From the NCBI GenBank assembly GCA_902761695.1, contig CACWLT010000002.1:13210-61834 (forward strand): a stretch of 48,625 nucleotides of DNA, read 5' to 3'. Made by a program: the position numbers and the translations under genes. Source of the stretch: an uncultured Ruminococcus sp. Lineage in GTDB: Bacteria; Bacillota; Clostridia; Oscillospirales; CAG-272. Positions 26,535 through 36,414 of the stretch are shown piece by piece (the first letter of the stretch is position 1; every line of letters begins with the position of its first letter). Below the pieces are notes generated by a model. That model did not search any database and had not been told where the DNA came from. It saw only the letters and a program-made list of their open reading frames with translations.

Positions 26535-28250
26535 ATGACTTACTCATCCGTCAACACCATCTGGGTCCTGCTCGGCGCGGCCCTCGTCTTCTTCATGCAG
26601 GCCGGATTTTCCATGTGCGAGGCCGGCTTCACCCGTGCCAAGAATACCGGAAACATCCTCATGAAGAACCTCATGGATTTCTGCATCGGAACCCCGGCGT
26701 TCTGGCTCGTGGGTTTCGGGATCATGTTCGGCTCGGGCACGGCCCTCTTCGGGCGCATCGATCCCTTCATCCTGGGAGACTACAGCCATATCCTCCCGGC
26801 GGGCGTTCCGCTCTGGGCGTTCGCCATTTTCCAGACCGTCTTCTGCGCCACCTCCGCGACCATCGTGTCCGGGGCCATGGCGGAGCGGACGAAGTTCTCG
26901 GCGTACTGCATCTATTCCCTCTGCATCTCCCTCTTCATCTATCCCGTCTCCGGCCACTGGATCTGGGGCGGCGGCTGGCTCTCCGCGCTGGGGTTCCACG
27001 ATTTCGCGGGCTCGACCTGCGTGCACATGGTGGGCGGGGTCTGCGCGTGCATCGGCGCGGCGATCCTTGGTCCCCGCATCGGCAAGTACGGACGGGACGG
27101 CAAGCCGAAGGCGATCCTCGGCCACAATCTGACGGCGGCGGCGCTGGGGGTGTTCATTCTCTGGTTCTGCTGGTTCGGCTTCAACGGCGCGTCCACCGTG
27201 GGCATGGATTCCGACGAGCTGGTGGTCTCCGCCGGACTGGTCTTCTTCAACACCAACCTCTGCGCGGCCGTCGCCTGCTGCACCACCCTGATCACCACGT
27301 GGATCCGCTACAAAAAGCCCGACGTCTCCATGACCTACAACGCGGCGCTGGCGGGTCTGGTGGGGATCACGGCGGGATGCGACGCGGTCTCTCCGGCAGG
27401 AGCGGCGGTGATGGGCCTCTGTTTCGGCTTTGTCATTGTCTTCTCCGTGGAGTTTTTCGACAAGGTGGCGAAGATCGACGATCCCGTCGGGGCGATCTCC
27501 GTTCACGGGATCTGCGGCGCGCTGGGCACGATCCTCACGGGCTTCTTCGCCACGGGCGTTTCCACCGAGAAGGGCGTCTTCTACGGCGGCGGGTTCCGTT
27601 TCCTCGGCGTGCAGGCCCTCGGCGTCGTGACCGTGGCGGCGTATGTGGCCCTCGTCATTACGATTGTTTTCTTCATCCTCAAAAAGACCGTCGGGCTCCG
27701 GGCCGATCCCGCGGACGAGATACAGGGACTGGACGTCTCGGAGCACGGGCTGCTGACCGCCTACGCCGGATTTGCCATGTCCCCCGACACCGCGAGCATG
27801 GAAAGCGATTCCGCGCCCGTTGTCGTGACCGGAGACGCCCCGCCCGCCGAGGCCGTGACCGTGAAGCGCGTTCCCTCGTTCGAGGAAGGGACGCCGAAGT
27901 TCACCAAGGTCGAAATCATCTGCAAGGAGAGCCGCTTTGAAGCGCTGAAAAACGCCATGACCGACCTCGGCATCACGGGCATGACCGTCTCCCACGTCCT
28001 CGGCTGCGGACAGCAGAAGGGACGGACGGAATACTACCGGGGCATTGCGGTAGAGGCGACGCTTCTGCCGAAGGTGCAGGTGGACATCGTCGTATCGAAG
28101 ATCCCGGTCCGCTCCGTGATCGAGACGGCGAAGAAGGTCCTTTACACCGGCCACATCGGCGACGGCAAGATCTTCGTTTACGACGTGGAGAACATCGTGA
28201 AGGTCCGGACCGGCGAGGAAGGCTACGACGCCCTGCAGGACGTGGAATAA
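26535..28250 (+). CDS. Ammonium transporter fused to a PII signal domain
   Basis: Residues 1-415 form an Amt channel with eleven membrane segments (VLLGAALVFFMQAGFSMCEAG at the start, and pore residues around GGVCACIGA, ILWFCWFGFNGAS, VHGICGALG). A 40-residue linker rich in Ala, Pro and Val leads to a complete PII domain (residues 455-571) with KVEIICKESRFEALKNAM, the T-loop signature GCGQQKGRTEYYRG and LLPKVQVDIVV, including the conserved Tyr. PII normally plugs Amt as a separate protein; the fusion makes the regulator permanent. Start at 26535 after AAAGGGAG. The next gene, asnB, follows after 12 bases. Confidence 0.95.
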   Translation: MTYSSVNTIWVLLGAALVFFMQAGFSMCEAGFTRAKNTGNILMKNLMDFCIGTPAFWLVGFGIMFGSGTALFGRIDPFILGDYSHILPAGVPLWAFAIFQTVFCATSATIVSGAMAERTKFSAYCIYSLCISLFIYPVSGHWIWGGGWLSALGFHDFAGSTCVHMVGGVCACIGAAILGPRIGKYGRDGKPKAILGHNLTAAALGVFILWFCWFGFNGASTVGMDSDELVVSAGLVFFNTNLCAAVACCTTLITTWIRYKKPDVSMTYNAALAGLVGITAGCDAVSPAGAAVMGLCFGFVIVFSVEFFDKVAKIDDPVGAISVHGICGALGTILTGFFATGVSTEKGVFYGGGFRFLGVQALGVVTVAAYVALVITIVFFILKKTVGLRADPADEIQGLDVSEHGLLTAYAGFAMSPDTASMESDSAPVVVTGDAPPAEAVTVKRVPSFEEGTPKFTKVEIICKESRFEALKNAMTDLGITGMTVSHVLGCGQQKGRTEYYRGIAVEATLLPKVQVDIVVSKIPVRSVIETAKKVLYTGHIGDGKIFVYDVENIVKVRTGEEGYDALQDVE

Positions 28251-28262
28251 CGGAGGAATGTC

Positions 28263-29846
28263 ATGTGTTCCATCATGACCTGTTACGAAAGCTCTGTCTC
28301 CCCGGAGGCGTTCCGCACGGGGTTTGAGCGCACAAAGTCCCGGGGGCCGGACGACAGCCGAATCGTGGAGCGGGACGGCATACGCATGGCCTTTCACCGC
28401 CTCGCCATCATGGGCCCGACCTCCGAGGGGATGCAGCCCTTCGAGCGGGACGGCTCCCTGGCGGTCTGCAACGGCGAGATCTACGGTTTCGAAAAGCTGA
28501 AGACAGAGCTCACGGCGAAGGGATATTCCTTTGCGAGCGATTCCGACTGCGAGATCCTCCTGCCCCTCTGGTTTGAGTACGGGACGGACATGTTCTCCCT
28601 GCTCGACGCGGAGTTCGCCTGCGTGATCTGGGACGGGCGAAAGAAGGAGTTCGTCGCGGCGCGGGATCCCATCGGCATCCGTCCCCTGTTTTACGGGTAC
28701 GGGGCGGACGGGAGGATCCTGTTCGCGTCCGAGGCGAAGAACCTCGTGGGGCTGACGGAGCGCGTGATCCCTTTCCCGCCGGGATGTTACTGGAAAGACG
28801 GCGCGTTCGTCCGGTACTGCGGCATCGCGAAGCCGGAGAGCATCATCCGGGACGACCTCGACACCGTCTGCCGGAATATCCGGGAAAAGCTCACGGCCGG
28901 GGTGGAAAAGCGCCTCGTCGCGGACGTTGAGGTCGGGTTCCTGCTCTCGGGCGGGCTCGATTCCTCCCTTGTTTGCGCCGTCGCGCAGAGGAAGAGCGCG
29001 GAGCCCATCCGTACCTTCGCCATCGGGATGGAGGGGGACGCCATCGATCTGCGCTACGCAAGGCAGGCGGCGGACTGGATCGGGAGCGAGCACACGGAGG
29101 TCACGATGACCCGGGAGGAGGTTTTATCCTCCCTTGAAACCGTCATCGCCGCCCTCGGGACGTGGGACATTACAACGATCCGCGCCAGCATGGGGATGTA
29201 CCTGGTGTGCAAGGCCATTCACGACACGACGGACATCCGGGTGCTCCTTACCGGGGAGATTTCGGACGAGCTCTTCGGCTACAAGTACACCGATTTCGCC
29301 CCCGATGCCGCGGCGTTTCAGGCGGAGGCGGAGAAGCGGATCCGGGAGCTCTATATGTACGACGTGCTCCGGGCGGACCGCTGCATCTCCGTCCACTCTC
29401 TGGAGGCCCGGGTTCCGTTCGGGGATCTGGATTTCGTGAAGTACGTCATGGCAATCGATCCGGAGATGAAGCTGAACCGGTACGGAAAGGGCAAATACCT
29501 CCTGCGCCGGGCGTTTGCCGAGGGGGACTGGCTGCCCCCGGAGATCCTCTGGCGGGAAAAGGCGGCGTTCTCGGACGCGGTGGGCCATTCGATGGTGGAC
29601 GATCTGAAGGAATACGCCGAGGGACTTTATTCAGACGAAGAATTTGAGAAAAAGCGGAGGGCATATTCCCACTGTCCGCCCTTCACGAAGGAATCCCTGC
29701 TGTACCGGGAGATTTTCGAGAAGCACTACCCAGGCCAGGCGGAGATGATCAAGGACTTCTGGATGCCGAACCGGGCCTGGAAGGGCTGCGATGTGAACGA
29801 TCCGTCCGCCAGGGTCTTGACAAACTACGGAGACAGCGGAAAATGA
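28263..29846 (+). CDS. asnB: Asparagine synthase (glutamine-hydrolysing)
   Basis: The class II glutaminase domain starts with Cys2 as nucleophile (MCSIMTCYES), and CNGEIYGF forms the glutamine site. The synthetase domain (about 215-500) has the ATP pyrophosphatase loop LLSGGLDSSLV and GEISDELFGYKY. It makes asparagine from aspartate, ATP and glutamine. Length 527 is close to E. coli AsnB. An AACGGAGGAATGTC site precedes the start. Its last four bases overlap purF (ATGA). Confidence 0.95.
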   Translation: MCSIMTCYESSVSPEAFRTGFERTKSRGPDDSRIVERDGIRMAFHRLAIMGPTSEGMQPFERDGSLAVCNGEIYGFEKLKTELTAKGYSFASDSDCEILLPLWFEYGTDMFSLLDAEFACVIWDGRKKEFVAARDPIGIRPLFYGYGADGRILFASEAKNLVGLTERVIPFPPGCYWKDGAFVRYCGIAKPESIIRDDLDTVCRNIREKLTAGVEKRLVADVEVGFLLSGGLDSSLVCAVAQRKSAEPIRTFAIGMEGDAIDLRYARQAADWIGSEHTEVTMTREEVLSSLETVIAALGTWDITTIRASMGMYLVCKAIHDTTDIRVLLTGEISDELFGYKYTDFAPDAAAFQAEAEKRIRELYMYDVLRADRCISVHSLEARVPFGDLDFVKYVMAIDPEMKLNRYGKGKYLLRRAFAEGDWLPPEILWREKAAFSDAVGHSMVDDLKEYAEGLYSDEEFEKKRRAYSHCPPFTKESLLYREIFEKHYPGQAEMIKDFWMPNRAWKGCDVNDPSARVLTNYGDSGK

Positions 29847-31270
29847 GTATTCACGAAGAATGCGGCGTGTTCGGGGTGTTTTCCCCGGAGCCGGCCGACG
29901 CGGCGGGGATCGTTTACTGCGGTCTCTTCGCCCTGCAGCACCGGGGACAGGAGTCCTGCGGGATCGTGGCGGCGGACGACGGGGTGTTTTCCTCGCACAA
30001 GGATCTGGGACTGGTCGGGGAGGTCTTCACGCCGGAGACGCTCTCGAAGCTGCCCCGGGGAAATATGGCGGTGGGACACGTCCGGTATGCCACCACGGGT
30101 GGCGGGAACAACCGGGCCAACTGCCAGCCCATCGAGGTCAATCACGTCAAGGGACACATGGCCCTCGCCCACAACGGCAACCTCGCGAACGCGGCGGAGC
30201 TGAGGGGGGAGCTGGAGCTGTCCGGCGCGATCTTCCACACCACCTCGGACACGGAAACCATCGCCTATCTGGTGACGCGGGAGAGGGTGCGGACGTCCTC
30301 CATCGAAGACGCTCTCTCCGCCGCCATGCCCCGCTTTGACGGAGCCTATTCCCTCGTCCTCATGTCCCCCCAGAAGCTGCTCTGCGCCCGGGATCCCTAC
30401 GGTTTCCGGCCCCTCTGTTACGGCAGGCGGGAGGACGGGATCTGGGTCGTGGCCTCGGAGTCCTGCGCGCTGAAGGCGGTGGGAGCGGCGTTCATCCGTG
30501 ACGTGGAGCCGGGGGAGATCCTGGTTTTCACAAGGGACGGCGTCATATCCCGCCGGGAGCACTGCGGAGAAAAGCCGCGGCGCTTCTGCGCGTTTGAGTA
30601 TATCTATTTCGCCCGTCCGGATTCCGTTCTGGACGGGGTGAGCGTGCACCGGGCGCGGCGGGAGGCGGGACGAATCCTGGCAAGGGAGTGTCCTGCGGAG
30701 GCGGAGCTTGTGATCGGCGTGCCGGATTCGGGGATCGACGCGGCGCTGGGATATGCCGAGGTCTCCGGGATCCCATACGGTATTGGGCTCATCCGGAACA
30801 AATACGTGGGCCGGACCTTCATCGCCCCGGAGGAAAGCGGGCGGCATGATCAGGTGAAGATCAAGCTCGCGGCCGTGGAGGAGGCCGTGCGGGGGCGGCG
30901 GATCGTGCTGATCGACGATTCCATAGTCCGGGGAACGACCAGCGGGCGGATCGTGGGACTGCTCAGGGAGGCCGGCGCACGGGAAATCCACATGCGCATC
31001 TCCTCCCCGCCCTTCGTCAGCCCCTGTTACTACGGCACGGACATCGACTCGAAGGAGCATCTCATTGCCGTGAAGCACACCACCGAAGAAATCTCCCACA
31101 TCATCGGCGCGGATTCGCTCGGGTATCTGCCCATCGAGGGGCTCCGGGAAATGACCGGGCGGGACGATCTCTGCACCGCGTGCTTCGACGGGAGCTACCC
31201 CACGGCGATCCCGGCGGACACGAGAAAGGACCGGTTTGAGGCGCGGCTGAACCGGAGGAAAACGATATGA
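29843..31270 (+). CDS. purF: Amidophosphoribosyltransferase
   Basis: PurF makes phosphoribosylamine from PRPP and glutamine, the first step of purine synthesis. The six-residue propeptide MSIHEE precedes the nucleophile in CGVFGVF (Cys7). LQHRGQES and AHNGNL belong to the glutaminase domain, and VLIDDSIVRGTTSGRIV is the PRPP-binding loop. Length is 475 residues. It is coupled to asnB and carA by four-base overlaps on both sides. Confidence 0.96.
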   Translation: MSIHEECGVFGVFSPEPADAAGIVYCGLFALQHRGQESCGIVAADDGVFSSHKDLGLVGEVFTPETLSKLPRGNMAVGHVRYATTGGGNNRANCQPIEVNHVKGHMALAHNGNLANAAELRGELELSGAIFHTTSDTETIAYLVTRERVRTSSIEDALSAAMPRFDGAYSLVLMSPQKLLCARDPYGFRPLCYGRREDGIWVVASESCALKAVGAAFIRDVEPGEILVFTRDGVISRREHCGEKPRRFCAFEYIYFARPDSVLDGVSVHRARREAGRILARECPAEAELVIGVPDSGIDAALGYAEVSGIPYGIGLIRNKYVGRTFIAPEESGRHDQVKIKLAAVEEAVRGRRIVLIDDSIVRGTTSGRIVGLLREAGAREIHMRISSPPFVSPCYYGTDIDSKEHLIAVKHTTEEISHIIGADSLGYLPIEGLREMTGRDDLCTACFDGSYPTAIPADTRKDRFEARLNRRKTI

Positions 31271-32355
31271 CGGAAAAAGGGATGAGAAAACTTGTGACCT
31301 CCGACGGCGCGGTGTATGTCGGAGAAGGCTTCGGCGCGTCCCCGGACCGGGTGTGCGAGCTGGTCTTCAACACCTCCATGGCCGGGTATCAGGAGATTTT
31401 GTCCGATCCCTCCTACACCGATCAGGCGGTGGTGATGACCTATCCGACGATCGGCAATTACGGGCTGAATCCGGACGACTGGGAGACGGACGTCCCCACC
31501 CTCGGCGCGCTCATCGTGCGGGAGGCGTGCGGCACACCGTCGAATTTCCGGTGCGCGGAAACGCTGGAGAATGCCATGAAGCGGTTCGGGATCCCGGGCA
31601 TCTCCGGCATCGACACCCGGAAGCTCACCCGGTCCATCCGGGATCTCGGCAGCCGGAGCGCTCTTATCACGGACGCCGGGACGCCCATGGAGGACTGCAT
31701 GAGGATCCTTCGAGACTACACTCCCCGCCGCGATCAGGTGGCCCGGGTGAGCACGAAGGAAAGCTGCACCGTCTCGCCGGAGCATCCCCGCTTTCATGTG
31801 GCCGCCGTCGACTGCGGAATGAAGAAAAACATCGTCCGTTCCCTCGTGCGGCGCGGATGCCGGGTGACGGTCGTGCCGTGGAATACGGGGGCCGACGCGA
31901 TCCGGGCGCTGCACCCCGACGGCGTCTTTCTCTCAAACGGCCCCGGCGATCCCGAGGACGTGGCGGAGACGATCGGGACGGTGCGGGCCCTGCGCGGGGA
32001 ATTTCCGCTCTTCGGCATCTGCCTCGGCCATCAGATTTTAGCCCTGGCTTATGGCGCGAAGACCTACAAGCTGAAATTCGGCCACCGGGGCGGGAACCAT
32101 CCCGTGAAGGACCTTGTCACCGGGAAAATCGAGATCACCGCCCAGAACCACTCCTACGCCGTGGATGCGGAGAGCCTTGCGGGAACGGGACTGACCGTGA
32201 ACCGGGTGAACCTGCTGGACGGGACGGTGGAGGGGCTTTCGGCTCCGGCTGAGCGGGCGTTTTCCGTCCAGTACCACCCCGAGAGCGTGCCGGGTCCCGA
32301 GGACAGCGGGGAACTGTTCGACGAGTTTATCCGCATGATGCAAATCAAAAAATGA
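31267..32355 (+). CDS. carA: Carbamoyl-phosphate synthase small (glutaminase) subunit
   Basis: CarA hydrolyses glutamine and passes ammonia to CarB for arginine and pyrimidine synthesis. The N-terminal CPSase domain (residues 1-150) contains FNTSMAGYQEILSDPSY. The class I amidotransferase domain (about 170-355) has FLSNGPGDP, FGICLGHQ with the nucleophile, and VQYHPES. Length 362 is normal. It overlaps purF by four bases and is 12 bases from carB. Confidence 0.97.
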   Translation: MTEKGMRKLVTSDGAVYVGEGFGASPDRVCELVFNTSMAGYQEILSDPSYTDQAVVMTYPTIGNYGLNPDDWETDVPTLGALIVREACGTPSNFRCAETLENAMKRFGIPGISGIDTRKLTRSIRDLGSRSALITDAGTPMEDCMRILRDYTPRRDQVARVSTKESCTVSPEHPRFHVAAVDCGMKKNIVRSLVRRGCRVTVVPWNTGADAIRALHPDGVFLSNGPGDPEDVAETIGTVRALRGEFPLFGICLGHQILALAYGAKTYKLKFGHRGGNHPVKDLVTGKIEITAQNHSYAVDAESLAGTGLTVNRVNLLDGTVEGLSAPAERAFSVQYHPESVPGPEDSGELFDEFIRMMQIKK

Positions 32356-32367
32356 TGGAGGCGTCCC

Positions 32368-35300
32368 ATGCCGAAGAGAACGGACATACACAAAATCATG
32401 GTGATCGGCTCCGGCCCCATCGTCATCGGACAGGCGGCGGAGTTCGACTACGCGGGGACGCAGGCCTGCCTCGCCCTGAAGGAGGAGGGCTACGAGGTGG
32501 TGCTCTGCAACTCCAATCCCGCCACCATCATGACGGACACCTCCGTCGCCGACCGGGTGTACATGGAGCCCCTGACCCTGGAATTCGCCGCCCGGATCAT
32601 CCGCACGGAACGCCCGGACGCCATCCTCCCCGGCATCGGCGGACAGACGGGGCTGAACCTGGCCATGCAGCTGGAAAAGAAGGGCGTCCTCCGGGAGTGC
32701 CGGGTCGAGCTTTTAGGCACGAGGTGCGCGTCCATCGAGGCGGCGGAGGACCGGGAGAAGTTCAAGGCCCTCTGTGAACGCCTGGGCGAGCCCGTTCTGC
32801 CCTCGGACGTGGCGCACACCGTCGAAGAGGGACGGGCGATCGCGGAGAGGATCGGCTATCCTGTGGTGCTCCGTCCCGCCTTCACCCTGGGCGGCACGGG
32901 AGGGGGATTCGCTGAGGACGAAGGCGAGCTGCTCCCCATGCTTGCGCGCGGCCTCGAGCTGTCGCCGGTCACCGAGGTGCTGGTGGAGAAGAGCGTGAAG
33001 GGGTATAAGGAGATCGAATACGAGGTCATGCGGGACAAAAACGACACGGCGATTACGGTCTGCAACATGGAAAACCTCGATCCCGTCGGCGTGCACACCG
33101 GGGATTCCGTCGTCGTCTGCCCCTCCCAGACCCTGACCAACAAGGAATACCAGATGCTCCGCTCCTCCGCCTTGAAAATCATCCGGGCACTGGAGATCGA
33201 GGGAGGATGCAACGTGCAGTTCGCGCTGGATCCCGGGTCGTTCCGGTATTACCTCATCGAGGTCAATCCCCGGGTGTCCCGGTCGTCCGCACTGGCGTCG
33301 AAGGCGTCCGGGTATCCCATCGCCCGGGTGTCGGCGAAGATCGGCGTCGGGATGACGCTGGACGAGATCCCCCTGGCCAACACCCCGGCCGCCTTTGAGC
33401 CGTCCCTGGATTATGTGGTAACGAAAATGCCGCGCTTCCCCTTCGACAAATTCACGGACGCCGACCCGACCCTCGGCACCCAGATGAAGGCCACCGGCGA
33501 GGTCATGAGCGTGGGCCGGACCCTTGAGGAGAGCCTGCTTAAGGCCGTGCGCTCCCTCGAGACAGGTCACAGCCATCTTTACGACAAAAGGTTTGACGCC
33601 GTTTTGACAGAAGAACTGCTGGATTCTGTCAGAACCCCGACGGATACCCGCCTTTTCGCCGTCGCGGAGCTCTTGCGCCGGGGCGTTTCTTCGGCTATAA
33701 TAGGGGAGAGGACCGGCATCGACCGCTTTTTCCTCGACAAGATCAAAAACATCACGGACACGGAGACCGCTCTGAAGGAGCATCCCGGGGACGCGGCCCT
33801 TCTCCGGTCAGCCAAGCGCATGGGCTTCTGCGACCGGGAAATCGCCCGGCTGTGGAACCGGACGGAGAAAGACGCCGCCGCGTTCCGGAAAGAGCGGGGG
33901 ATCGTCCCGGTCTACAAGATGATCGACACCTGCGCGTCGGAGTTTTCAAGCTACGTTCCCTATTTCTATTCGACGTACGAGGACGAGGACGAATCCGCCG
34001 TGTCGGACAGGCCGAAGGTGGTGGTCCTCGGCTCCGGCCCCATCCGCATCGGGCAGGGCGTGGAGTTCGACTATTCCACCGTCCGGGCGGTGAAGACCAT
34101 CCGGGAAGCGGGATATGAGGCCATTATCATCAACAACAATCCCGAAACCGTTTCCACGGACTACACCTGCTCCGACAAGCTCTATTTCGAGCCCCTCACC
34201 CCGGAGGACGTGATGAACGTGATCGAGCACGAGTGTCCCATGGGCGTCATCGCCACCCTCGGCGGGCAGACGGCCGTCAATCTGGCGGAACCTCTGGCGA
34301 AGCGCGGCGTAAAGCTCATCGGCACGGACTGCGAGGCCATCGCCCGCGCGGAGGACCGGGATCTCTTTGAAAAGCTCCTGCTCTCCCTCGGCATCCCCCA
34401 GCCCGAGGGCCGCGCCGTGACGAGCATCGAGGCGGGGGTGAAGGCGGCGGCGGAGATCGGCTATCCCGTCCTTGTCCGTCCATCCTTCGTGCTGGGAGGG
34501 CGGGCCATGCAGATCGTGGCGAAGGAGGCGGACCTCAGGCACTACCTCAGAACCGCCGTGGAGATCGACGAGGACAGGCCCGTTCTGGTGGACCGCTACA
34601 TCCGGGGCCGGGAGGTGGAGGCGGACGCGGTCTGCGACGGGCGGGAGGTCTTCGTGCCCGGCATCATGGAGCTGGTGGAGCGGACGGGGGTCCATTCCGG
34701 GGACTCCATCTCGGTCTACCCGCCCTTCTCCCTGTCGGAGAGGGTGAAGGAAACCATTCTGGACTACACGAAACGGCTCGGGACCGGCATCGGGATCGTG
34801 GGGCTGTACAACATTCAGTTCATCGTCACCCCGGCAGAGGAGGTCTTCATCATCGAGGTCAATCCCCGCTCCTCCCGCACGGTGCCCTTCCTCTCCAAGG
34901 CCACCGGGTATCCTCTCGCCGACATCGCGGCCCGCGCCATTCTCGGGACGAGCCTCAGAGAGCAGGGGATCGCGCCGGGATATCCGAAGGAAAAAACGCG
35001 GTACTACGTCAAGGTCCCGGCCTTTTCCTTCTCCAAGCTCGGCGGGATGGATGTCTGCCTCTCCCCCGAGATGAAGTCCACCGGGGAGGCCATCGGCTAC
35101 GACAAAAAGCTCCCCCGCGCCATGTACAAGGCCCTGGTGGCGTCCGGACTGAAGCTCCCGAACTACGGCACGGTCGTGGTGACCCTGGCGGATGAGGACA
35201 AGGAGGAGGGCCTGCCCCTGGTGCGCCGGTTCCGGGCCATGGGATTTGCCGTCGAGGCCACCACCGTCACGGCGGAATTCCTCAGAGAGCACGGGATCGA

Positions 35301-35544
35301 GGCCCGGACCCTCCACAAGCTGAGCGAGGGCAGCCATGAGGTCATCGACGCCATCCGGGCCGGCCATGTCAGCTACGTCATCAACACCCGCGCCATCCTC
35401 TCCGGCGTCCACTACGGAGACGGCACCGCCATCCGGCAGGCAGCCATCCAGTCCGGCGTGACCATGTTCACCTCCCTCGACACGGTGAAGGTTCTCCTGG
35501 ACGTGCTGGAGGAAATGACGATCGGAATTTCGAGAATCAGTTAA
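32368..35544 (+). CDS. carB: Carbamoyl-phosphate synthase large subunit
   Basis: The 1058-residue protein has the duplicated ATP-grasp architecture: half one from [17 protein letters not shown], with [14 protein letters not shown] and [20 protein letters not shown]; half two from [17 protein letters not shown], with [14 protein letters not shown] and [19 protein letters not shown]; and the C-terminal allosteric MGS-like domain from about residue 925. It makes carbamoyl phosphate from bicarbonate, two ATP and ammonia. TGGAGG precedes the ATG. Last gene of the glutamine convoy. Confidence 0.97.
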   Translation: MPKRTDIHKIMVIGSGPIVIGQAAEFDYAGTQACLALKEEGYEVVLCNSNPATIMTDTSVADRVYMEPLTLEFAARIIRTERPDAILPGIGGQTGLNLAMQLEKKGVLRECRVELLGTRCASIEAAEDREKFKALCERLGEPVLPSDVAHTVEEGRAIAERIGYPVVLRPAFTLGGTGGGFAEDEGELLPMLARGLELSPVTEVLVEKSVKGYKEIEYEVMRDKNDTAITVCNMENLDPVGVHTGDSVVVCPSQTLTNKEYQMLRSSALKIIRALEIEGGCNVQFALDPGSFRYYLIEVNPRVSRSSALASKASGYPIARVSAKIGVGMTLDEIPLANTPAAFEPSLDYVVTKMPRFPFDKFTDADPTLGTQMKATGEVMSVGRTLEESLLKAVRSLETGHSHLYDKRFDAVLTEELLDSVRTPTDTRLFAVAELLRRGVSSAIIGERTGIDRFFLDKIKNITDTETALKEHPGDAALLRSAKRMGFCDREIARLWNRTEKDAAAFRKERGIVPVYKMIDTCASEFSSYVPYFYSTYEDEDESAVSDRPKVVVLGSGPIRIGQGVEFDYSTVRAVKTIREAGYEAIIINNNPETVSTDYTCSDKLYFEPLTPEDVMNVIEHECPMGVIATLGGQTAVNLAEPLAKRGVKLIGTDCEAIARAEDRDLFEKLLLSLGIPQPEGRAVTSIEAGVKAAAEIGYPVLVRPSFVLGGRAMQIVAKEADLRHYLRTAVEIDEDRPVLVDRYIRGREVEADAVCDGREVFVPGIMELVERTGVHSGDSISVYPPFSLSERVKETILDYTKRLGTGIGIVGLYNIQFIVTPAEEVFIIEVNPRSSRTVPFLSKATGYPLADIAARAILGTSLREQGIAPGYPKEKTRYYVKVPAFSFSKLGGMDVCLSPEMKSTGEAIGYDKKLPRAMYKALVASGLKLPNYGTVVVTLADEDKEEGLPLVRRFRAMGFAVEATTVTAEFLREHGIEARTLHKLSEGSHEVIDAIRAGHVSYVINTRAILSGVHYGDGTAIRQAAIQSGVTMFTSLDTVKVLLDVLEEMTIGISRIS

Positions 35545-35607
35545 GAATTATGAATTAAGAATTGTCCGCGCCGTAATTCTTCATTCTTCATTCTGAATTC
35601 TGAATTT
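35545..35607. repeat. AT-rich AAGAATT/AATTCTT tract between carB and dapF
   Basis: The gap repeats GAATT-like units and folds as a hairpin (AAGAATT 35557-35563 with AATTCTT 35575-35581) around a GC-rich loop. Its composition is unlike the flanking GC-rich genes. A shorter tract of similar ATTCTG units lies at about 14268-14285 between guaA and pyrG. Confidence 0.5.
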
Positions 35608-35622
35608 ACCCTGGAGGTTATC

Positions 35623-36414
35623 ATGCACTTCACCAAAATGCAGGGGCTCGGCAACGATTACCTCTATTTCTGGGGCGAGCCTGAGGATCCCGCGGCGGTG
35701 TCGAGAAGGCTGTCCGACCGCCATTTCGGCGCGGGCTCGGACGGGATCATCACCATCAGCCCCTCGGACATCGCGGATTTTAAAATGCGCATCTTCAACG
35801 CGGACGGCAGCGAGGCGAAAATGTGCGGCAACGGGATCCGCTGCGTCGGAAAATACGTCTATGACAAGGGCTACACCGACAAGACCCGCCTGCGCGTCGA
35901 AACGCTGTCCGGCATCCGGACGCTGGACCTGCACCTCTGCGGCGGGCGGGTGAAGAGCGTGTCCGTGGACATGGGCCGGGCCGGGGCGGGGGAGGATCTG
36001 ACGCTTGCGGCGGGCGGCGAGGAGATCGTCTGCACCCCCGTGGACGTTGGCAATCCCCATGCGGTGATTTTCACGGATACGCCTCAGGACGCCCGGCTCA
36101 CGACCCTCGGACCGCAGATCGAAAAGCACCCTGTCTTCCCGGACGGGGTGAACGTGGAGTTTGTCGAGGTTCTCGCGAAGGACCGGCTGCGGATGCGGGT
36201 CTGGGAGCGGGGGAGCGGCGTCACCATGGCCTGCGGGACCGGGGCTTGCGCTTCCGTCGCGGCGGCGGTGAAGAAGGGATACTGCCGGACCGAGGAAGAC
36301 ATCGCGGTGGTCCTTGACGGCGGGACGCTGAAAATCAGGATTTCCCCGGACGGCGGCGTCACCATGACCGGCCCGGCGGAATTTGTGTACGAAGGAGAAT
36401 GTGACTTATGCTGA
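35623..36414 (+). CDS. dapF: Diaminopimelate epimerase
   Basis: DapF interconverts LL- and meso-diaminopimelate for lysine and cell-wall synthesis. It starts MHFTKMQGLGNDYLYFWG. The two catalytic cysteines are in NADGSEAKMCGNGIRC and TMACGTGACAS. Length 263 is slightly short of the usual 275. CTGGAGG precedes the start. It overlaps the next gene, dapL, by seven bases, so both steps of the LL-DAP route are cotranslated. Confidence 0.96.
   Translation: MHFTKMQGLGNDYLYFWGEPEDPAAVSRRLSDRHFGAGSDGIITISPSDIADFKMRIFNADGSEAKMCGNGIRCVGKYVYDKGYTDKTRLRVETLSGIRTLDLHLCGGRVKSVSVDMGRAGAGEDLTLAAGGEEIVCTPVDVGNPHAVIFTDTPQDARLTTLGPQIEKHPVFPDGVNVEFVEVLAKDRLRMRVWERGSGVTMACGTGACASVAAAVKKGYCRTEEDIAVVLDGGTLKIRISPDGGVTMTGPAEFVYEGECDLC

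Noticed and set aside
26544-29093. Very long open frame on the minus strand opposite amt and asnB (849 codons)
   Set aside because: It lies entirely antisense to two clearly recognised genes, has no family features and results from high GC with few stop codons in the complementary frame.
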